From contig JALSRQ010000108.1 in the NCBI GenBank assembly GCA_026984675.1, positions 1-43,803 of the forward strand: a stretch of 43,803 nt of DNA, given 5' to 3'. Below the pieces are notes generated by a model, which worked only from the letters and a program-made list of their open reading frames with translations, made no database searches and was not told the origin of the DNA. The stretch comes from Thermaceae bacterium. GTDB taxonomy: Bacteria > Deinococcota > Deinococci > Deinococcales > Marinithermaceae. Both the position numbers and the translations under genes were made by a program. This document shows, one piece after another, positions 15,615 to 24,012 of this stretch. Position 1 is the first letter of the stretch. Every line of letters begins with the position of its first letter.

Positions 15615-16562
15615 ATGCGGATCGGTTTGGCGGGCGCCGGCACCATGGCGCGGGTCCACGCCGCCGCCTACCGGCGGATGGGGGCGGAGTTGGTGGCGGT
15701 CTACGCCCCTAACCGGGCGGCGAGCGCGTCGTTGGCCGAGGCCTTTGACCTGGAGCCCTTTGAGGACTACCGGAGGTTTTTGGACGCGGTCGACCTGGTC
15801 GACGTGGTGGCCCCCACCTACGTTCACGAACCGCTGGCCCGGGAGGCCTTGCAGGCCGGCAAGGACGTGATCCTGGAAAAGCCGATGGCCTTGGACGCGG
15901 CGTCGGGGCGGCGGATCCTCGAGGCCGCCCGCTCCCACCGGCGGCGGCTCTTTGTGGCCATGGTGCTCCGCTTCTTCCCCCAGTACCGGCGGGCGGCGGA
16001 GCTCGTGCGCGCGGGGGCGGTGGGGCGGCTTGGGGTGGTGCGCTTAAAGCGGGTCTCGTTTCCCCCCAGGATCGACTGGTACCGGGACCCCCGGCGCTCC
16101 GGCGGCGCGATCGTCGACCTGATGATCCACGACCTCGACTACGCCCGCTGGTTGCTCGGCGACCCCGTTCGCGTCTTCGCCCGGCGGGTGGCGGTGGGGG
16201 AGGGCGAGCACGTGCAGGCCCTCCTGCGCTTTCCCGGTGGCGCCCTGGCCTGGATCGAGGGGGGATGGGCCTACCCCGAGGGCCACTTCCGCACCGGTTT
16301 CGACTTGGCCGGCGACGCCGGGGTCCTCGAGTGGCGCTCCGACGACCCCCCGCCGGTGCGGACGGTTTTCTCCGACCGAGCGCCGCCCCCCGAGGTGGGC
16401 CTGCCGATGGCCGGTCTGGAGGAAGACCCCTACGAGCTCGAGCTCCGCCACGCGCTGTCGGCCATCGCCACCGGGGCGCCCTTCGAGGTAGCCCCTGAGG
16501 ACGCTCTGGCCGCATTGGAGCTTGCCCTGGCGGTGCGCGCGAGCGCGGAGGGGGTGGCCTGA
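15615..16562 (+). CDS. Gfo/Idh/MocA-family oxidoreductase 1
   Basis: A 315-residue NAD(P)-dependent dehydrogenase. The Rossmann motif is GLAGAGTMARVHAAAY (residues 4-19), followed by VAPTYVHEPLAREAL and the family hallmark EKP in ILEKPMALD. The catalytic segment is GGAIVDLMIHDLDY, where His and Asp act in proton transfer in relatives such as inositol 2-dehydrogenase and glucose-fructose oxidoreductase. Directly behind the sugar permeases with GGGGGTGG as ribosome site, it probably oxidises the imported substrate or a derivative. The exact substrate cannot be deduced. Confidence 0.87.
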   Translation: MRIGLAGAGTMARVHAAAYRRMGAELVAVYAPNRAASASLAEAFDLEPFEDYRRFLDAVDLVDVVAPTYVHEPLAREALQAGKDVILEKPMALDAASGRRILEAARSHRRRLFVAMVLRFFPQYRRAAELVRAGAVGRLGVVRLKRVSFPPRIDWYRDPRRSGGAIVDLMIHDLDYARWLLGDPVRVFARRVAVGEGEHVQALLRFPGGALAWIEGGWAYPEGHFRTGFDLAGDAGVLEWRSDDPPPVRTVFSDRAPPPEVGLPMAGLEEDPYELELRHALSAIATGAPFEVAPEDALAALELALAVRASAEGVA

Positions 16563-17551
16563 TGCGGGTCGGTATTCTGAGCTTCGCCCACGTCCACGCC
16601 GAGGGCTACGCCGAGGTCCTCCGGGGGCTTCCGGGGGTCGAGCTGGTGGGTTTTTGCGACCCCGACGACGCCCGGGCGGGACGGTTTGCCCGGGTCTACG
16701 GGCTCAGGCGCTACGGCAGCGCCGAGGCGCTCTTGGCCGAGGGGTTGGACGCGGTCGCGGTCACCTCCGAGAACGCGCTTCACCGGCCGCTGGTCGAGGC
16801 GGCCGCCCGGGCCGGCACGGCGGTGCTGGTGGAAAAGCCGATCGCCACCACGGTGGAGGACGCCCTGGCCATGCGGCGGGCGGTGGAGGCCGCCGGGGTG
16901 CCCTTCATGACGGCGTTCCCGATGCGCTTTTCCCCGGCGGTGCGGGCCGCCCGGGCGATGATCCTCGAGGACCGGATCGGGCCCGTGCGCGCCTTGGTGG
17001 GCGTCAACCACAGCGAAAACCCCCGCCGCCACCGGGCCTGGTTCGCCGATCCCGAGCTTGCGGGGGGCGGGGCGGTGATGGACCACACCGTTCACCTGGC
17101 CGACCTTTACCGCTGGTTCCTGGGGGAAGAGGTTGCCGAGGTCTATGCCGAAATCTCCAACCCCTTTGATCCCGAGGTTGAGGTGGACACCGCCGGGCTC
17201 CTATCGCTGCGAATGGCGGGCGGGGCGAGCGCCAGCATCGACGCCAGCTGGAGCCGGCCGGCCCACTACCCCCGCTGGGGGCACCTGCAGATCGAGGCGG
17301 TGGGGGAGCGCGGCACGCTGGTGCTCGATGCCTTCGCCGGACACCTGCACGGCTGGACCGCCGGGGGTTACCGGTGGCTCGGTTACCACCCCGACCCCGC
17401 CCGGGCCATGTGGCAAGCCTTTCTAACGAGTGTGCGGGAGGAGCGCGAGCCTCCGGTGACCTGGCGCGACGGGTTCGAGGCGATGCGGGTGGCCCTGGCC
17501 GCCTACCGGTCGGCCCGCGAAGGGCGGCCGGTGGCGCCGGCCGAGCTCTAG
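16562..17551 (+). CDS. Gfo/Idh/MocA-family oxidoreductase 2
   Basis: A 329-residue second dehydrogenase of the same family, coupled to the first by TGATG. The family EKP is present (VLVEKPIATT), as is a catalytic GGGAVMDHTVHLADLYRW. The N-terminal nucleotide-binding loop is unusual: GILSFAHVHAEGY replaces the GxGxxG/A of the Rossmann fold, so cofactor binding may differ or be weakened. Such FAHVHA-type loops occur in a subgroup of the family. Two such enzymes in series could act on successive steps or as an oxidation/reduction pair. Its stop overlaps the convergent gltX by 4 bp. Confidence 0.85.
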   Translation: MRVGILSFAHVHAEGYAEVLRGLPGVELVGFCDPDDARAGRFARVYGLRRYGSAEALLAEGLDAVAVTSENALHRPLVEAAARAGTAVLVEKPIATTVEDALAMRRAVEAAGVPFMTAFPMRFSPAVRAARAMILEDRIGPVRALVGVNHSENPRRHRAWFADPELAGGGAVMDHTVHLADLYRWFLGEEVAEVYAEISNPFDPEVEVDTAGLLSLRMAGGASASIDASWSRPAHYPRWGHLQIEAVGERGTLVLDAFAGHLHGWTAGGYRWLGYHPDPARAMWQAFLTSVREEREPPVTWRDGFEAMRVALAAYRSAREGRPVAPAEL

Positions 17552-18969
17552 CCCGGGCCCAACTGGGCGAGCGCCCGCTCGATCCGGCGGAGCACCGCGT
17601 CCTTGCCCAGGACCTCGAGCATCTCGTACATCCCCGGGGTGGCGAGCCGGCCGGTGATCGCCGCCCTCAGGGGCTGCATCACCTGGCGGAGCTTGAGGCC
17701 CCGTTCCTCGGCGAAGGCTTTGAGGGCGGGCTCGGTGGTTTCCTGGCGGAAGTCGGGAAGGGAGGAAAGGAGCGTTTTTAGCTCCTTTAAGATCTCGGCG
17801 CCCTTTTGGATCTCCTTGAGGGCTTTCTCTTCAAAGCGGTAGTCGTCGGTGAAGAAGTAGTCGGCCTTCTCGACGAACTCTTTGAGGGTCTCGAAGCGGG
17901 GGCGCATGAGCTCGAGCACCCTCCTTAGGTACGCGTCCGACTTCCAGTCAAGCCCCGCCCTTGCCAAAAAGGGCTTTGCCCGCTCGGCGAGCTCGTCAAG
18001 GGTGAGCACCTCGCGGATGTACTTGCCGTTCAGCCAGCGGAGCTTTTCGGTGTCGAAGACCGGCCCTCCAAGGTGCACCCGCTCCCAGGAGAAGGCCTCG
18101 ATCAGTTCGGAAAGCGAGAAGAGCTCCCGCCCATCGGGCATGGAAAAGCCCATCAGCGCGAGGAAGTTCAAAAGGGCCTCGGGAAGGATCCCCTCCTCGC
18201 GGTAGTAGTCGACGCTGGTGTGGCCGGTGCGCTTGCTGAGCTTGGCCCCTCCGGGAGCCCGGAGCAGGGGCATGTGGTAGAACTTCGGCACCGCCCAGCC
18301 GAAGGCCCGGTAGAGAAGCACGTGGATCGGGGTCGAGACCAGCCACTCCTCGCCCCGGATCACGTCGGTGACGCCCATCAAGTGGTCGTCCACCACGTTC
18401 GCGAGGTGGTAGGTGGGGTAGCCGTCGGACTTAAGGAGCACCACGTCGGGGATCTCCTGGTTGTCGTAGACCACCGTGCCCCTTAGCTCGTCCTTGACCT
18501 CGGTGGTGCCGGGGCGGGGGACTTTCAGCCGGATCACGTGGGGCTCGCCGGCGGCCGCCCGGGCCTCGGCCTCCTCGGGGGGAATGTTGCGGGCGCGGCC
18601 GTCGTAGCCGCCCTTCTCCTTTCGGATCTGCTCCAGTTCCTCCGGGGTCTCGAAGGCGCGGTAGGCGAGGCCCCTTTGGAGGAGCTCCTCGGCGTGCCTT
18701 CGGTAGAGGGGAAGCCGCTCCGACTGGCGGTAAGGCGCGTGGGGCCCGCCCTTGTCCGGCCCCTCGTCGTAGTCGAGCCCGAGCCAGCGAAGCATCTCGA
18801 GGATCCGCTCCTCGGCCCCCGGGACGTAGCGGGCGCGGTCGGTGTCCTCGATGCGTACGATGAAGCGCCCGCCGTTCTTCCGCGCCCAGACGTGGTTGAA
18901 GAGCGCGATGTAGGCGGTGCCCACGTGGGGGTCGCCGGTGGGGGAGGGGGCGATGCGGGTCGTCACCAT
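17548..18969 (-). CDS. gltX: Glutamyl-tRNA synthetase
   Basis: Class Ib synthetase charging tRNA-Glu. The 473-residue protein reads closely like the Thermus enzyme throughout. It has the HIGH-equivalent in APSPTGDPHVGTAYIAL, then RIEDTDRARYVPG and GYPTYHLANVVDDHLMGVTD, the KMSKS-equivalent KLSKRTGHTS, and a helical anticodon-binding domain. An ATG at 18978 is in frame but lies within the TAGAAT box, so the ATG at 18969 (MVTTRIAP) is the start, 7 nt behind that box and matching the Thermus N-terminus. Confidence 0.97.
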   Translation of the reverse strand: MVTTRIAPSPTGDPHVGTAYIALFNHVWARKNGGRFIVRIEDTDRARYVPGAEERILEMLRWLGLDYDEGPDKGGPHAPYRQSERLPLYRRHAEELLQRGLAYRAFETPEELEQIRKEKGGYDGRARNIPPEEAEARAAAGEPHVIRLKVPRPGTTEVKDELRGTVVYDNQEIPDVVLLKSDGYPTYHLANVVDDHLMGVTDVIRGEEWLVSTPIHVLLYRAFGWAVPKFYHMPLLRAPGGAKLSKRTGHTSVDYYREEGILPEALLNFLALMGFSMPDGRELFSLSELIEAFSWERVHLGGPVFDTEKLRWLNGKYIREVLTLDELAERAKPFLARAGLDWKSDAYLRRVLELMRPRFETLKEFVEKADYFFTDDYRFEEKALKEIQKGAEILKELKTLLSSLPDFRQETTEPALKAFAEERGLKLRQVMQPLRAAITGRLATPGMYEMLEVLGKDAVLRRIERALAQLGPG

Positions 18970-18976
18970 GGGGCCC

Positions 18977-18982
18977 ATTCTA
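18977..18982 (-). promoter_or_regulatory. Putative -10 box (TAGAAT) of gltX
   Basis: TAGAAT ends 7 nt before the ATG at 18969. The geometry decides between two candidate starts: the upstream ATG overlaps the box and cannot be on a transcript made from it. Confidence 0.55.
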
Positions 18983-18993
18983 GCCAGGTGGGG

Positions 18994-18999
18994 TAGGCT
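18994..18999 (+). promoter_or_regulatory. Putative -10 box (TAGGCT) of the SDR gene
   Basis: TAGGCT lies 17 nt before the ATG at 19017 and leaves room for the ribosome site GGGAGG (19005-19010). Unlike most promoters here, this one would give a short leader. Confidence 0.35.
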
Positions 19000-19016
19000 T
19001 TTCCGGGAGGCCCAGG

Positions 19017-19949
19017 ATGCATACGATTCTCGGGGCGGGCGGGCCGGTGGCCCGCGCCCTGGTAACCGAACTGAAACAACGGGGCGCCGGCCTTCGGCTG
19101 GTCCGCCGCACCCCTGCCAAACCCGCCCCGGGGGCCGAGACGGTGGCGGCCGATCTTACCGATCGCGAGGCCACCCTGCGGGCGGTGGAAGGGAGCGCGG
19201 TCTGCTACCTGGTGGTCGGGCTCCCCTACCGCGCCCGGGTGTGGCGGCGCGACTGGCCCCGGGTTATGGAGAACGTGATCGCCGCCTGTGCCCGGCACCG
19301 CGCCCGCCTGGTCTTCTTTGACAACGTCTACATGTACGACCCCGACCGCTTGGGGGGGATGACCGAGGCCACGCCGGTGCGGCCGGTCAGCCGAAAGGGG
19401 CGGGTGCGGGCCCGGGTGGCGGCGCGGCTGCAGGCGGCGATCGAGGGCGGGGAGGTGGAGGCCCTGATCGCCCGCAGCGCCGACTTCTTCAGCTACGGGC
19501 GCCCGTGGAGCGGGGTGCTCAACCGCCTCGCCTTCGAGCCCCTCGCCAGGGGCCGGCCGGCCCTGTGGTTGGGGGCCCCCGACCGGCCCCACAACTTCAC
19601 CTACCTGCCCGACGCCGCCCGCGCCCTCGTCGCCCTGGCGGTCAGCGACCGGGCCTACGGGGCGACCTGGCACCTTCCAACCGGTGAGGCCCGCACCGGG
19701 CGGGCCTGGATCGAGGCGGTGGCGGCCGCCCTCGGGGTTCCCCCCAGGTTTCGGCGGGTTTCCCGAACCATGGCCCGGTTCGCGGGGCTCTTGAACCCCT
19801 TGGTGCGCGAGTCGGTGGAGATGCTCTACCAGTACGAGCGGCCCTACGTCTTCGATAGCCGCAAGATCGCCGAGCGGTTCGGGCTCCGGCCCACCCCGGT
19901 GGAGTGGGCCCTGGCCGAGGTGGCCCGCCGCGACTACCTAGGGGCGTAG
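19017..19949 (+). CDS. Atypical SDR / NAD-dependent epimerase-dehydratase-like protein
   Basis: A 310-residue extended or atypical short-chain dehydrogenase fold. The N-terminal nucleotide loop is ILGAGGPVARALVTEL, followed by VAADLTDREATLRAV and VVGLPYRARVW. The segment FFDNVYMYDPDRLGG occupies the active-site region but lacks a clear YxxxK pair. FTYLPDAARALVALA and a C-terminal substrate domain follow. The closest look-alikes are NAD-dependent epimerase and NmrA-like proteins; substrate and even catalysis are uncertain. The start is supported by GGGAGG 6 nt upstream. The end overlaps the convergent secreted protein gene by 12 bp. Confidence 0.75.
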   Translation: MHTILGAGGPVARALVTELKQRGAGLRLVRRTPAKPAPGAETVAADLTDREATLRAVEGSAVCYLVVGLPYRARVWRRDWPRVMENVIAACARHRARLVFFDNVYMYDPDRLGGMTEATPVRPVSRKGRVRARVAARLQAAIEGGEVEALIARSADFFSYGRPWSGVLNRLAFEPLARGRPALWLGAPDRPHNFTYLPDAARALVALAVSDRAYGATWHLPTGEARTGRAWIEAVAAALGVPPRFRRVSRTMARFAGLLNPLVRESVEMLYQYERPYVFDSRKIAERFGLRPTPVEWALAEVARRDYLGA

Positions 19950-20375
19950 CTCGAAGCGGGCGGTGCCCCGAAGCTCGCCGTTCGCGAGGACGTAGACGGT
20001 CCAGGTCCCGGCCTGGGCGCGGATCCGGGCGGGGGTGAGGTGGAGGTAGGCGAAGGTGCGGATCGTCCGCCCCACCCAGGCCGGCCGCACCTCGAGGCCG
20101 TAGGCGATCCGGACCAGCGCGCCCCGGGGCGGGATCAGATAGAGCTCGATCGGCAGGGGGCCGACGTCCTCTGCCTGGAAGCGCCAGGTGAGCACGAAGA
20201 GCACCGCGGGGTCGCCGGGGCCGAAGACCCTCTTGGCTTCCCCGATGCGGTAGGTCGCGAGGTCCTTGGGGTCGAAGCCGGGGGCGGGGGCGCCGATCTC
20301 CACCCCCACCAGCTCGGCGGCCATTGCCAGGGAGAGCGCTCCGAGCAGGAACGCGGCCAGCCAGCGGGTACCCAC
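19938..20375 (-). CDS. Secreted hypothetical protein (145 aa)
   Basis: A small exported protein of unknown function. The N-terminus MGTRWLAAFLLGALSLAMAA is a signal peptide and the mature part is beta-rich (AVLFVLTWRFQAED, IELYLIPPRGALVRIAYG, AGTWTVYVLANGELRGTARFEL), like a small immunoglobulin-like or carbohydrate-binding sandwich. The GTG start lies 10 nt after the hisIE stop, and TAAGCT 7 nt before it could act as a -10, so it is either the last gene of the his pair or has its own start site. Confidence 0.72.
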   Translation of the reverse strand: MGTRWLAAFLLGALSLAMAAELVGVEIGAPAPGFDPKDLATYRIGEAKRVFGPGDPAVLFVLTWRFQAEDVGPLPIELYLIPPRGALVRIAYGLEVRPAWVGRTIRTFAYLHLTPARIRAQAGTWTVYVLANGELRGTARFELRP

Positions 20376-20385
20376 GTCTACCAGC

Positions 20386-21018
20386 TTAGCCCGGCCGGGG
20401 GCGGTGCCGCCGCGCCAGCTCGGCGGCGAGGTCGGTGGGATCGAGCCCGAGCTCGGCCAGGACGAAGAGGAGGTGGAAGTAGAGGTCGGCGGCCTCCCAG
20501 CGGAGCTCGTCCTTGTCCCGGTTCTTGGCGGCCAGGATCACCTCGCCGGCCTCCTCGGCGATCTTCTTGAGGATCCGGTCGAGCCCCTCCCGGTGGAGCC
20601 TCGCCACGTAGGAGCCCTCGGGGAGTTCGCGGAGGCGCGCCTCGATGGTGGCGAAGACCTGGGCGGTCACCGCTCCGAGCTCGGGGGACGCCTCGGACCT
20701 CGTCTTGATCGGGTTGTGGAAGCAGGAGTGCCGGCCGGTGTGGCAGGCGGGCCCGTGGGGGAGGACCCGATAGAGCACGGCGTCGCCGTCGCAGTCGAGA
20801 ACGACCTCGACCACTTCCTGCAGGTTGCCGCTTTGTTCGCCCTTTTTCCAAAGCTTTTGCCGCGAGCGGGAGTAGAAGTGGGCGTAGCCGGTCTCCAGGG
20901 TCTTTTCGATCGCCTCGCGGTTGGCCCAGGCGAGGGTCAGGACCTCGCCGCTGTTGGCGTCCTGCATCACCACCGGGACCAGGCCCCGCTCGTCGAACCG
21001 CACGTCGTCAAGCCTCAT
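20386..21018 (-). CDS. hisIE: Bifunctional phosphoribosyl-AMP cyclohydrolase / phosphoribosyl-ATP pyrophosphatase
   Basis: Catalyses steps 2 and 3 of histidine synthesis. The HisI half (about residues 1-115) shows [29 protein letters not shown] and the zinc region [12 protein letters not shown] with [10 protein letters not shown]. The HisE half (about 120-200) shows [15 protein letters not shown] and [12 protein letters not shown] with the acidic metal ligands, then AADLYFHLL. The ATG overlaps the hisF stop (ATGA), so both proteins are coupled. The rest of the his pathway is not in the window, so the genes are dispersed in this genome. Confidence 0.95.
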   Translation of the reverse strand: MRLDDVRFDERGLVPVVMQDANSGEVLTLAWANREAIEKTLETGYAHFYSRSRQKLWKKGEQSGNLQEVVEVVLDCDGDAVLYRVLPHGPACHTGRHSCFHNPIKTRSEASPELGAVTAQVFATIEARLRELPEGSYVARLHREGLDRILKKIAEEAGEVILAAKNRDKDELRWEAADLYFHLLFVLAELGLDPTDLAAELARRHRPRPG

Positions 21019-21785
21019 GCCGCCTCCTCGGCCGGCCGCACCGGCACCCCGTGGGCGGCCAGGTAGCGCTTGAGCTCGGGGATCGGGATCTCGCCGAAGT
21101 GGAAAACGCTGGCGGCCAGGGCGGCGTCGGCCAGGCCCTCCTGGAAGGCCTCGAGGAAGTGCGCCTTGGTCCCCGCCCCCCCCGAGGCGATCACCGGGAT
21201 CGAGACCGCCTTGGCGACGGCGCGGGTGAGCGCGAGGTCGTAGCCCGCCTTGGTGCCGTCCTTGTCCATGCTGGTGAGGAGGATCTCGCCGGCCCCGAGC
21301 CGCTCGCCCTCCCGGGCCCACTCGACGGCGTCGAGCCCGGTGGGCTCGCGGCCGCCCTTGACGTAGACCTCCCAGGCGTCGCCCTTGCGCTTGGCGTCGA
21401 TCGCCAGCACCACCGCCTGGGAGCCGAAGTGCTCGGCGAGCTCGGTGAGGAGCGCGGGGCGCCGCACCGCCGCCGAGTTCACGCTCACCTTGTCGGCGCC
21501 GGCCAGGAGCAGGGCGCGGGCGTCCTCCAGGCTCCGCACCCCGCCTCCTACGGTGAAGGGGATGAAGACCGACTCGGCCACCTTCTTCACGATCTCGAGC
21601 AGGATCGAGCGGGCCTCGAAGGTGGCGGTGATGTCGAGGAAGACGAGCTCGTCGGCGCCGGCGGCGTCGTAGGCCCGGGCGGCCTCGACCGGGTCGCCGG
21701 CGTCCCGGAGGTTGACGAAGTTGACCCCCTTGACCACGCGGCCGGCGTGGACGTCGAGGCAGGGGACGATGCGGCGGGCCAGCAC
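21015..21785 (-). CDS. hisF: Imidazole glycerol phosphate synthase subunit HisF
   Basis: The cyclase subunit of IGP synthase: it uses ammonia from HisH to convert PRFAR into IGP and AICAR. A 256-residue TIM barrel with catalytic Asp11 in [14 protein letters not shown] and the second Asp in [11 protein letters not shown]. Phosphate-binding loops are [13 protein letters not shown] and [13 protein letters not shown]. The GTG start at 21785 follows a TAGAAT box by 7 nt. It heads a hisF-hisIE(-secreted protein) unit. Confidence 0.96.
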   Translation of the reverse strand: MLARRIVPCLDVHAGRVVKGVNFVNLRDAGDPVEAARAYDAAGADELVFLDITATFEARSILLEIVKKVAESVFIPFTVGGGVRSLEDARALLLAGADKVSVNSAAVRRPALLTELAEHFGSQAVVLAIDAKRKGDAWEVYVKGGREPTGLDAVEWAREGERLGAGEILLTSMDKDGTKAGYDLALTRAVAKAVSIPVIASGGAGTKAHFLEAFQEGLADAALAASVFHFGEIPIPELKRYLAAHGVPVRPAEEAA

Positions 21786-21792
21786 GGGGGCG

Positions 21793-21798
21793 ATTCTA
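21793..21798 (-). promoter_or_regulatory. Putative -10 box (TAGAAT) of hisF
   Basis: TAGAAT precedes the GTG at 21785 by 7 nt with no Shine-Dalgarno, a leaderless arrangement with a GTG start. Confidence 0.5.
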
Positions 21799-21810
21799 CC
21801 AAAGGCGGCG

Positions 21811-21860
21811 CCCGACGAAAGCGTCGGGGGCGGGGCGAGCGGCCCGGAAGCGGTCCGGGC
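21811..21860 (-). terminator. Two tandem hairpins between the RlmD-type gene and hisF
   Basis: GCCCGGA/TCCGGGC (21842-21860, 7 bp, 5-nt loop) and CCCGACG/CGTCGGG (21811-21828, 7 bp, 4-nt loop) lie in the 3' region of the upstream methyltransferase gene, just ahead of the hisF promoter. There is no strong U-tract, so they may be weak terminators or mRNA-end protectors. Confidence 0.4.
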
Positions 21861-21887
21861 GAGCCAGGGGACGGCGGGGACGCTTGG

Positions 21888-23132
21888 CTACCGGGATCCC
21901 CCCTCCCTGGTTAGGAGCGAGAGCACCTCGACGTGGTGGGTGTAGGGGAAGAAGTCGTAGGGGCGGGCGAACTCGAGCCGGTAGCCCCCCGCCCGCACCA
22001 GCTCGCCGACGTCCCGGGCCCAGGTGGCGGGGTCGCAGGCGATGTAGAGGAGCTTTTCCGGACCCTCTTCCACGAGCGTTTTGCGCATCTCCCGGGAGAG
22101 CCCGGCCCGGGGCGGGTCCAGGGCCACCAGGTCGGCGGGAAGAAACCGCGTTAGGTTCTTGGCGTCGTCGCGGACGAAGGAAAGGTTCTCCACCCCCTGT
22201 TTCCGCGCGTTCTTGCTGCCGAGCTGCACCGAGCGCGCGTTGATCTCCACCGCCTGGACCTGGTGAAAACGGGGAGCGAGGTGGAGCGAGAGGACCCCCA
22301 CCCCGGCGTAGAGCTCCACCGCGCGCGCGCCTTCGCCGGCGAGGATCGCGGCCTCCCGGTAGAGCGCGCCGGCGGCCGGGGGATTCACCTGGGAAAAGCT
22401 CACCGGGTCCACCGGGGCCAGGACGCCGCCGAAGTCCTCCATCAGGATCGCCTTGCCGGTGAGGTGGGCGAGCCGCCCCCGAAACCGACCGCGGGGGTCG
22501 GGGGCGGCCCACCAGATTCCGGCGAGGCCCGATTCCACCAGGGCCTGGGCGGCGCGCTTGAGCCTCCCCGGGCTGGCCCCGACCAGGGCGGCGAGGGCTC
22601 GGCCCTCCCGGAGGCTCGCCTTGATCGCCACCTCGGAGACGTCGACCAGGGGCCAGGAGGAGAGCAGCCGCCGGGCCGCCTCCACCGGCTCGGCGACCAG
22701 CGGGTCGGCCTCGAGGCCCACCGGCTCGCGGCCGCCCGGCCGCCGGTAGCCGAGGCCGCCGGTCGGCAGGTAGACGTACTGGGCGGCGGTGCGGTAGCCG
22801 AGCTCGCGGGGGGAGGGGGCGATGGGGGCGATCGGGGCGGTGAGGCCGGCGACCCGGCGGAGCGACTCCTCGACGAAGCCGGCTTTGACCTCAAGCTGGG
22901 CCGGGTAGCGGAGGGGGAGGTCGGCGGTGGGGGGCAGGGGGCGCTCGACCCGATCGGGGGAGGGCCTTAGGACCTCGACCGCCGCCCCCTCGTAGTGGTT
23001 CTTCCGCCTTCTCAGCTCGGCGACCACCTCCTCGCCCGGCAGCGCCCCCCGCACCAGGGCCACCCCCTCGCCCAAGCGAGCCAGCCCCAGGCCGCCGGGG
23101 ACCAGCTTCTCGATGACCAGCGTCCGTCGCAC
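21888..23132 (-). CDS. TRAM-domain 23S rRNA (uracil-5-)-methyltransferase, RlmD/RumA type
   Basis: A 414-residue RNA m5U methyltransferase. It has an N-terminal TRAM RNA-binding domain (about residues 1-58), a middle domain and a C-terminal SAM domain. Motif I is [15 protein letters not shown], then [22 protein letters not shown] and the catalytic Cys in [13 protein letters not shown]. The four-cysteine Fe-S cluster (CGGCxxQH region) of E. coli RlmD is absent: the equivalent stretch reads [15 protein letters not shown]. The target uracil is not predictable. The GTG at 23132 lies 6 nt behind TAAACT. Confidence 0.85.
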   Translation of the reverse strand: MRRTLVIEKLVPGGLGLARLGEGVALVRGALPGEEVVAELRRRKNHYEGAAVEVLRPSPDRVERPLPPTADLPLRYPAQLEVKAGFVEESLRRVAGLTAPIAPIAPSPRELGYRTAAQYVYLPTGGLGYRRPGGREPVGLEADPLVAEPVEAARRLLSSWPLVDVSEVAIKASLREGRALAALVGASPGRLKRAAQALVESGLAGIWWAAPDPRGRFRGRLAHLTGKAILMEDFGGVLAPVDPVSFSQVNPPAAGALYREAAILAGEGARAVELYAGVGVLSLHLAPRFHQVQAVEINARSVQLGSKNARKQGVENLSFVRDDAKNLTRFLPADLVALDPPRAGLSREMRKTLVEEGPEKLLYIACDPATWARDVGELVRAGGYRLEFARPYDFFPYTHHVEVLSLLTREGGSR

Positions 23133-23138
23133 CGCCTC

Positions 23139-23144
23139 AGTTTA
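23139..23144 (-). promoter_or_regulatory. Putative -10 box (TAAACT) of the RlmD-type gene
   Basis: TAAACT lies 6 nt before the GTG at 23132. It occupies the place where the -35 of the divergent amino-acid transporter promoter (TATAAT at 23161) would be, so the two promoters should interfere. Confidence 0.5.
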
Positions 23145-23160
23145 GGCGAAAGGGCCCGTG

Positions 23161-23166
23161 TATAAT
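23161..23166 (+). promoter_or_regulatory. Putative -10 box (TATAAT) of the amino-acid ABC transporter
   Basis: A perfect TATAAT, followed by a short leader with GGAGGT (23175-23180) and the ATG at 23187. The expected -35 region has no good match but contains the divergent -10 box. Confidence 0.6.
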
Positions 23167-23186
23167 CATGCTTCGGAGGTGCTGGT

Positions 23187-23957
23187 ATGAGGAAAGTTCT
23201 GGCGGTATTGGCGCTCGGTTTGCTGGTTGGTTCGCTGGCCGGCGCGGCCAAGTTCCGGACCTTCGCCGAGATCAAGCAGTCGGGCAAGGTGGTGATCGGC
23301 ACCGAGGGCGAGTTCCCGCCCTTCAACTACTTCGACGAGAAGAACCAGCTGGTCGGATTCGACATCGACATCGGCAACGCCCTGGCCAAGACCCTGGGCC
23401 TCAAGCCCGAGTGGAAGGCCCAGCCCTTCGACACCCTGCTGATCGCCCTCAACCAGGGGCGCTTCGACTACGTGATCGCCTCCCACACGATCACCCCCGA
23501 GCGCTCCAAGGCGGTGGACTTCACCAAGCCCTACTACTGCACCGGCAACCTGATCGTCTCCAAGCCCGGCGGCCCCAAGACCCTGGCCGACCTCAAGGGC
23601 AAGGTGGTGGGGGTCCAGGTCGGCACCACCTACTACGACTTCATCGTGCAAAACAACCCCGGGGTCAAGGACATTAAGACCTTCCCCACCAACCCGGCCG
23701 CCCTCGAGGCCCTCCTCTCGGGCCGGGTCGACGCCTGGATCACCGACCAGTTCACCGCCCTCGAGGTGCTCAAAAAGCGCGGCGTCAAGCTCCAGCTCTC
23801 CGACCTCTTGAACAAGGAGGAGATCGGCATCGCCGTGGCCAAGGGCAACCAGGGGCTCCTCACCGCCCTCAACAACGCCCTCGACACCATCCTGCAAAAC
23901 GGCACCTACGAGAAGATCTCGCTGAAGTGGTTCGGCAAGGACATCCGCTGCAAGTAG
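23187..23957 (+). CDS. Polar amino-acid ABC transporter substrate-binding protein
   Basis: A 256-residue periplasmic binding protein of the GlnH/HisJ family (SBP family 3). The signal peptide is MRKVLAVLALGLLVGSLAGA. The family signature GEFPPFNYFDEKNQLVGFDI is followed by DTLLIALNQGRFDYVIA and ITPERSKAVDFTKPYY. Later segments are LADLKGKVVGVQVGTTY and ALEALLSGRVDAWITD. The substrate is probably a polar amino acid, specificity unknown. The start is supported by GGAGGT 6 nt before. The permease follows after a hairpin; the cognate ATPase gene is 7 kb further on at 31213. Confidence 0.9.
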   Translation: MRKVLAVLALGLLVGSLAGAAKFRTFAEIKQSGKVVIGTEGEFPPFNYFDEKNQLVGFDIDIGNALAKTLGLKPEWKAQPFDTLLIALNQGRFDYVIASHTITPERSKAVDFTKPYYCTGNLIVSKPGGPKTLADLKGKVVGVQVGTTYYDFIVQNNPGVKDIKTFPTNPAALEALLSGRVDAWITDQFTALEVLKKRGVKLQLSDLLNKEEIGIAVAKGNQGLLTALNNALDTILQNGTYEKISLKWFGKDIRCK

Positions 23958-23970
23958 CCCGCTGACCGGA

Positions 23971-23992
23971 GGGCCCCGGGTGCCCGGGGCCC
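23971..23992 (+). terminator. GC-rich hairpin between binding-protein and permease genes
   Basis: GGGCCCCGGG pairs with CCCGGGGCCC around a minimal loop, 13 nt after the stop of the binding-protein gene. The following TTCCGCCT is not a real T-tract, so it more likely protects the mRNA end or attenuates transcription. The sugar operon has a similar element at the same place. Confidence 0.6.
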
Positions 23993-24012
23993 TTCCGCCT
24001 CTAGGAGGCGTC

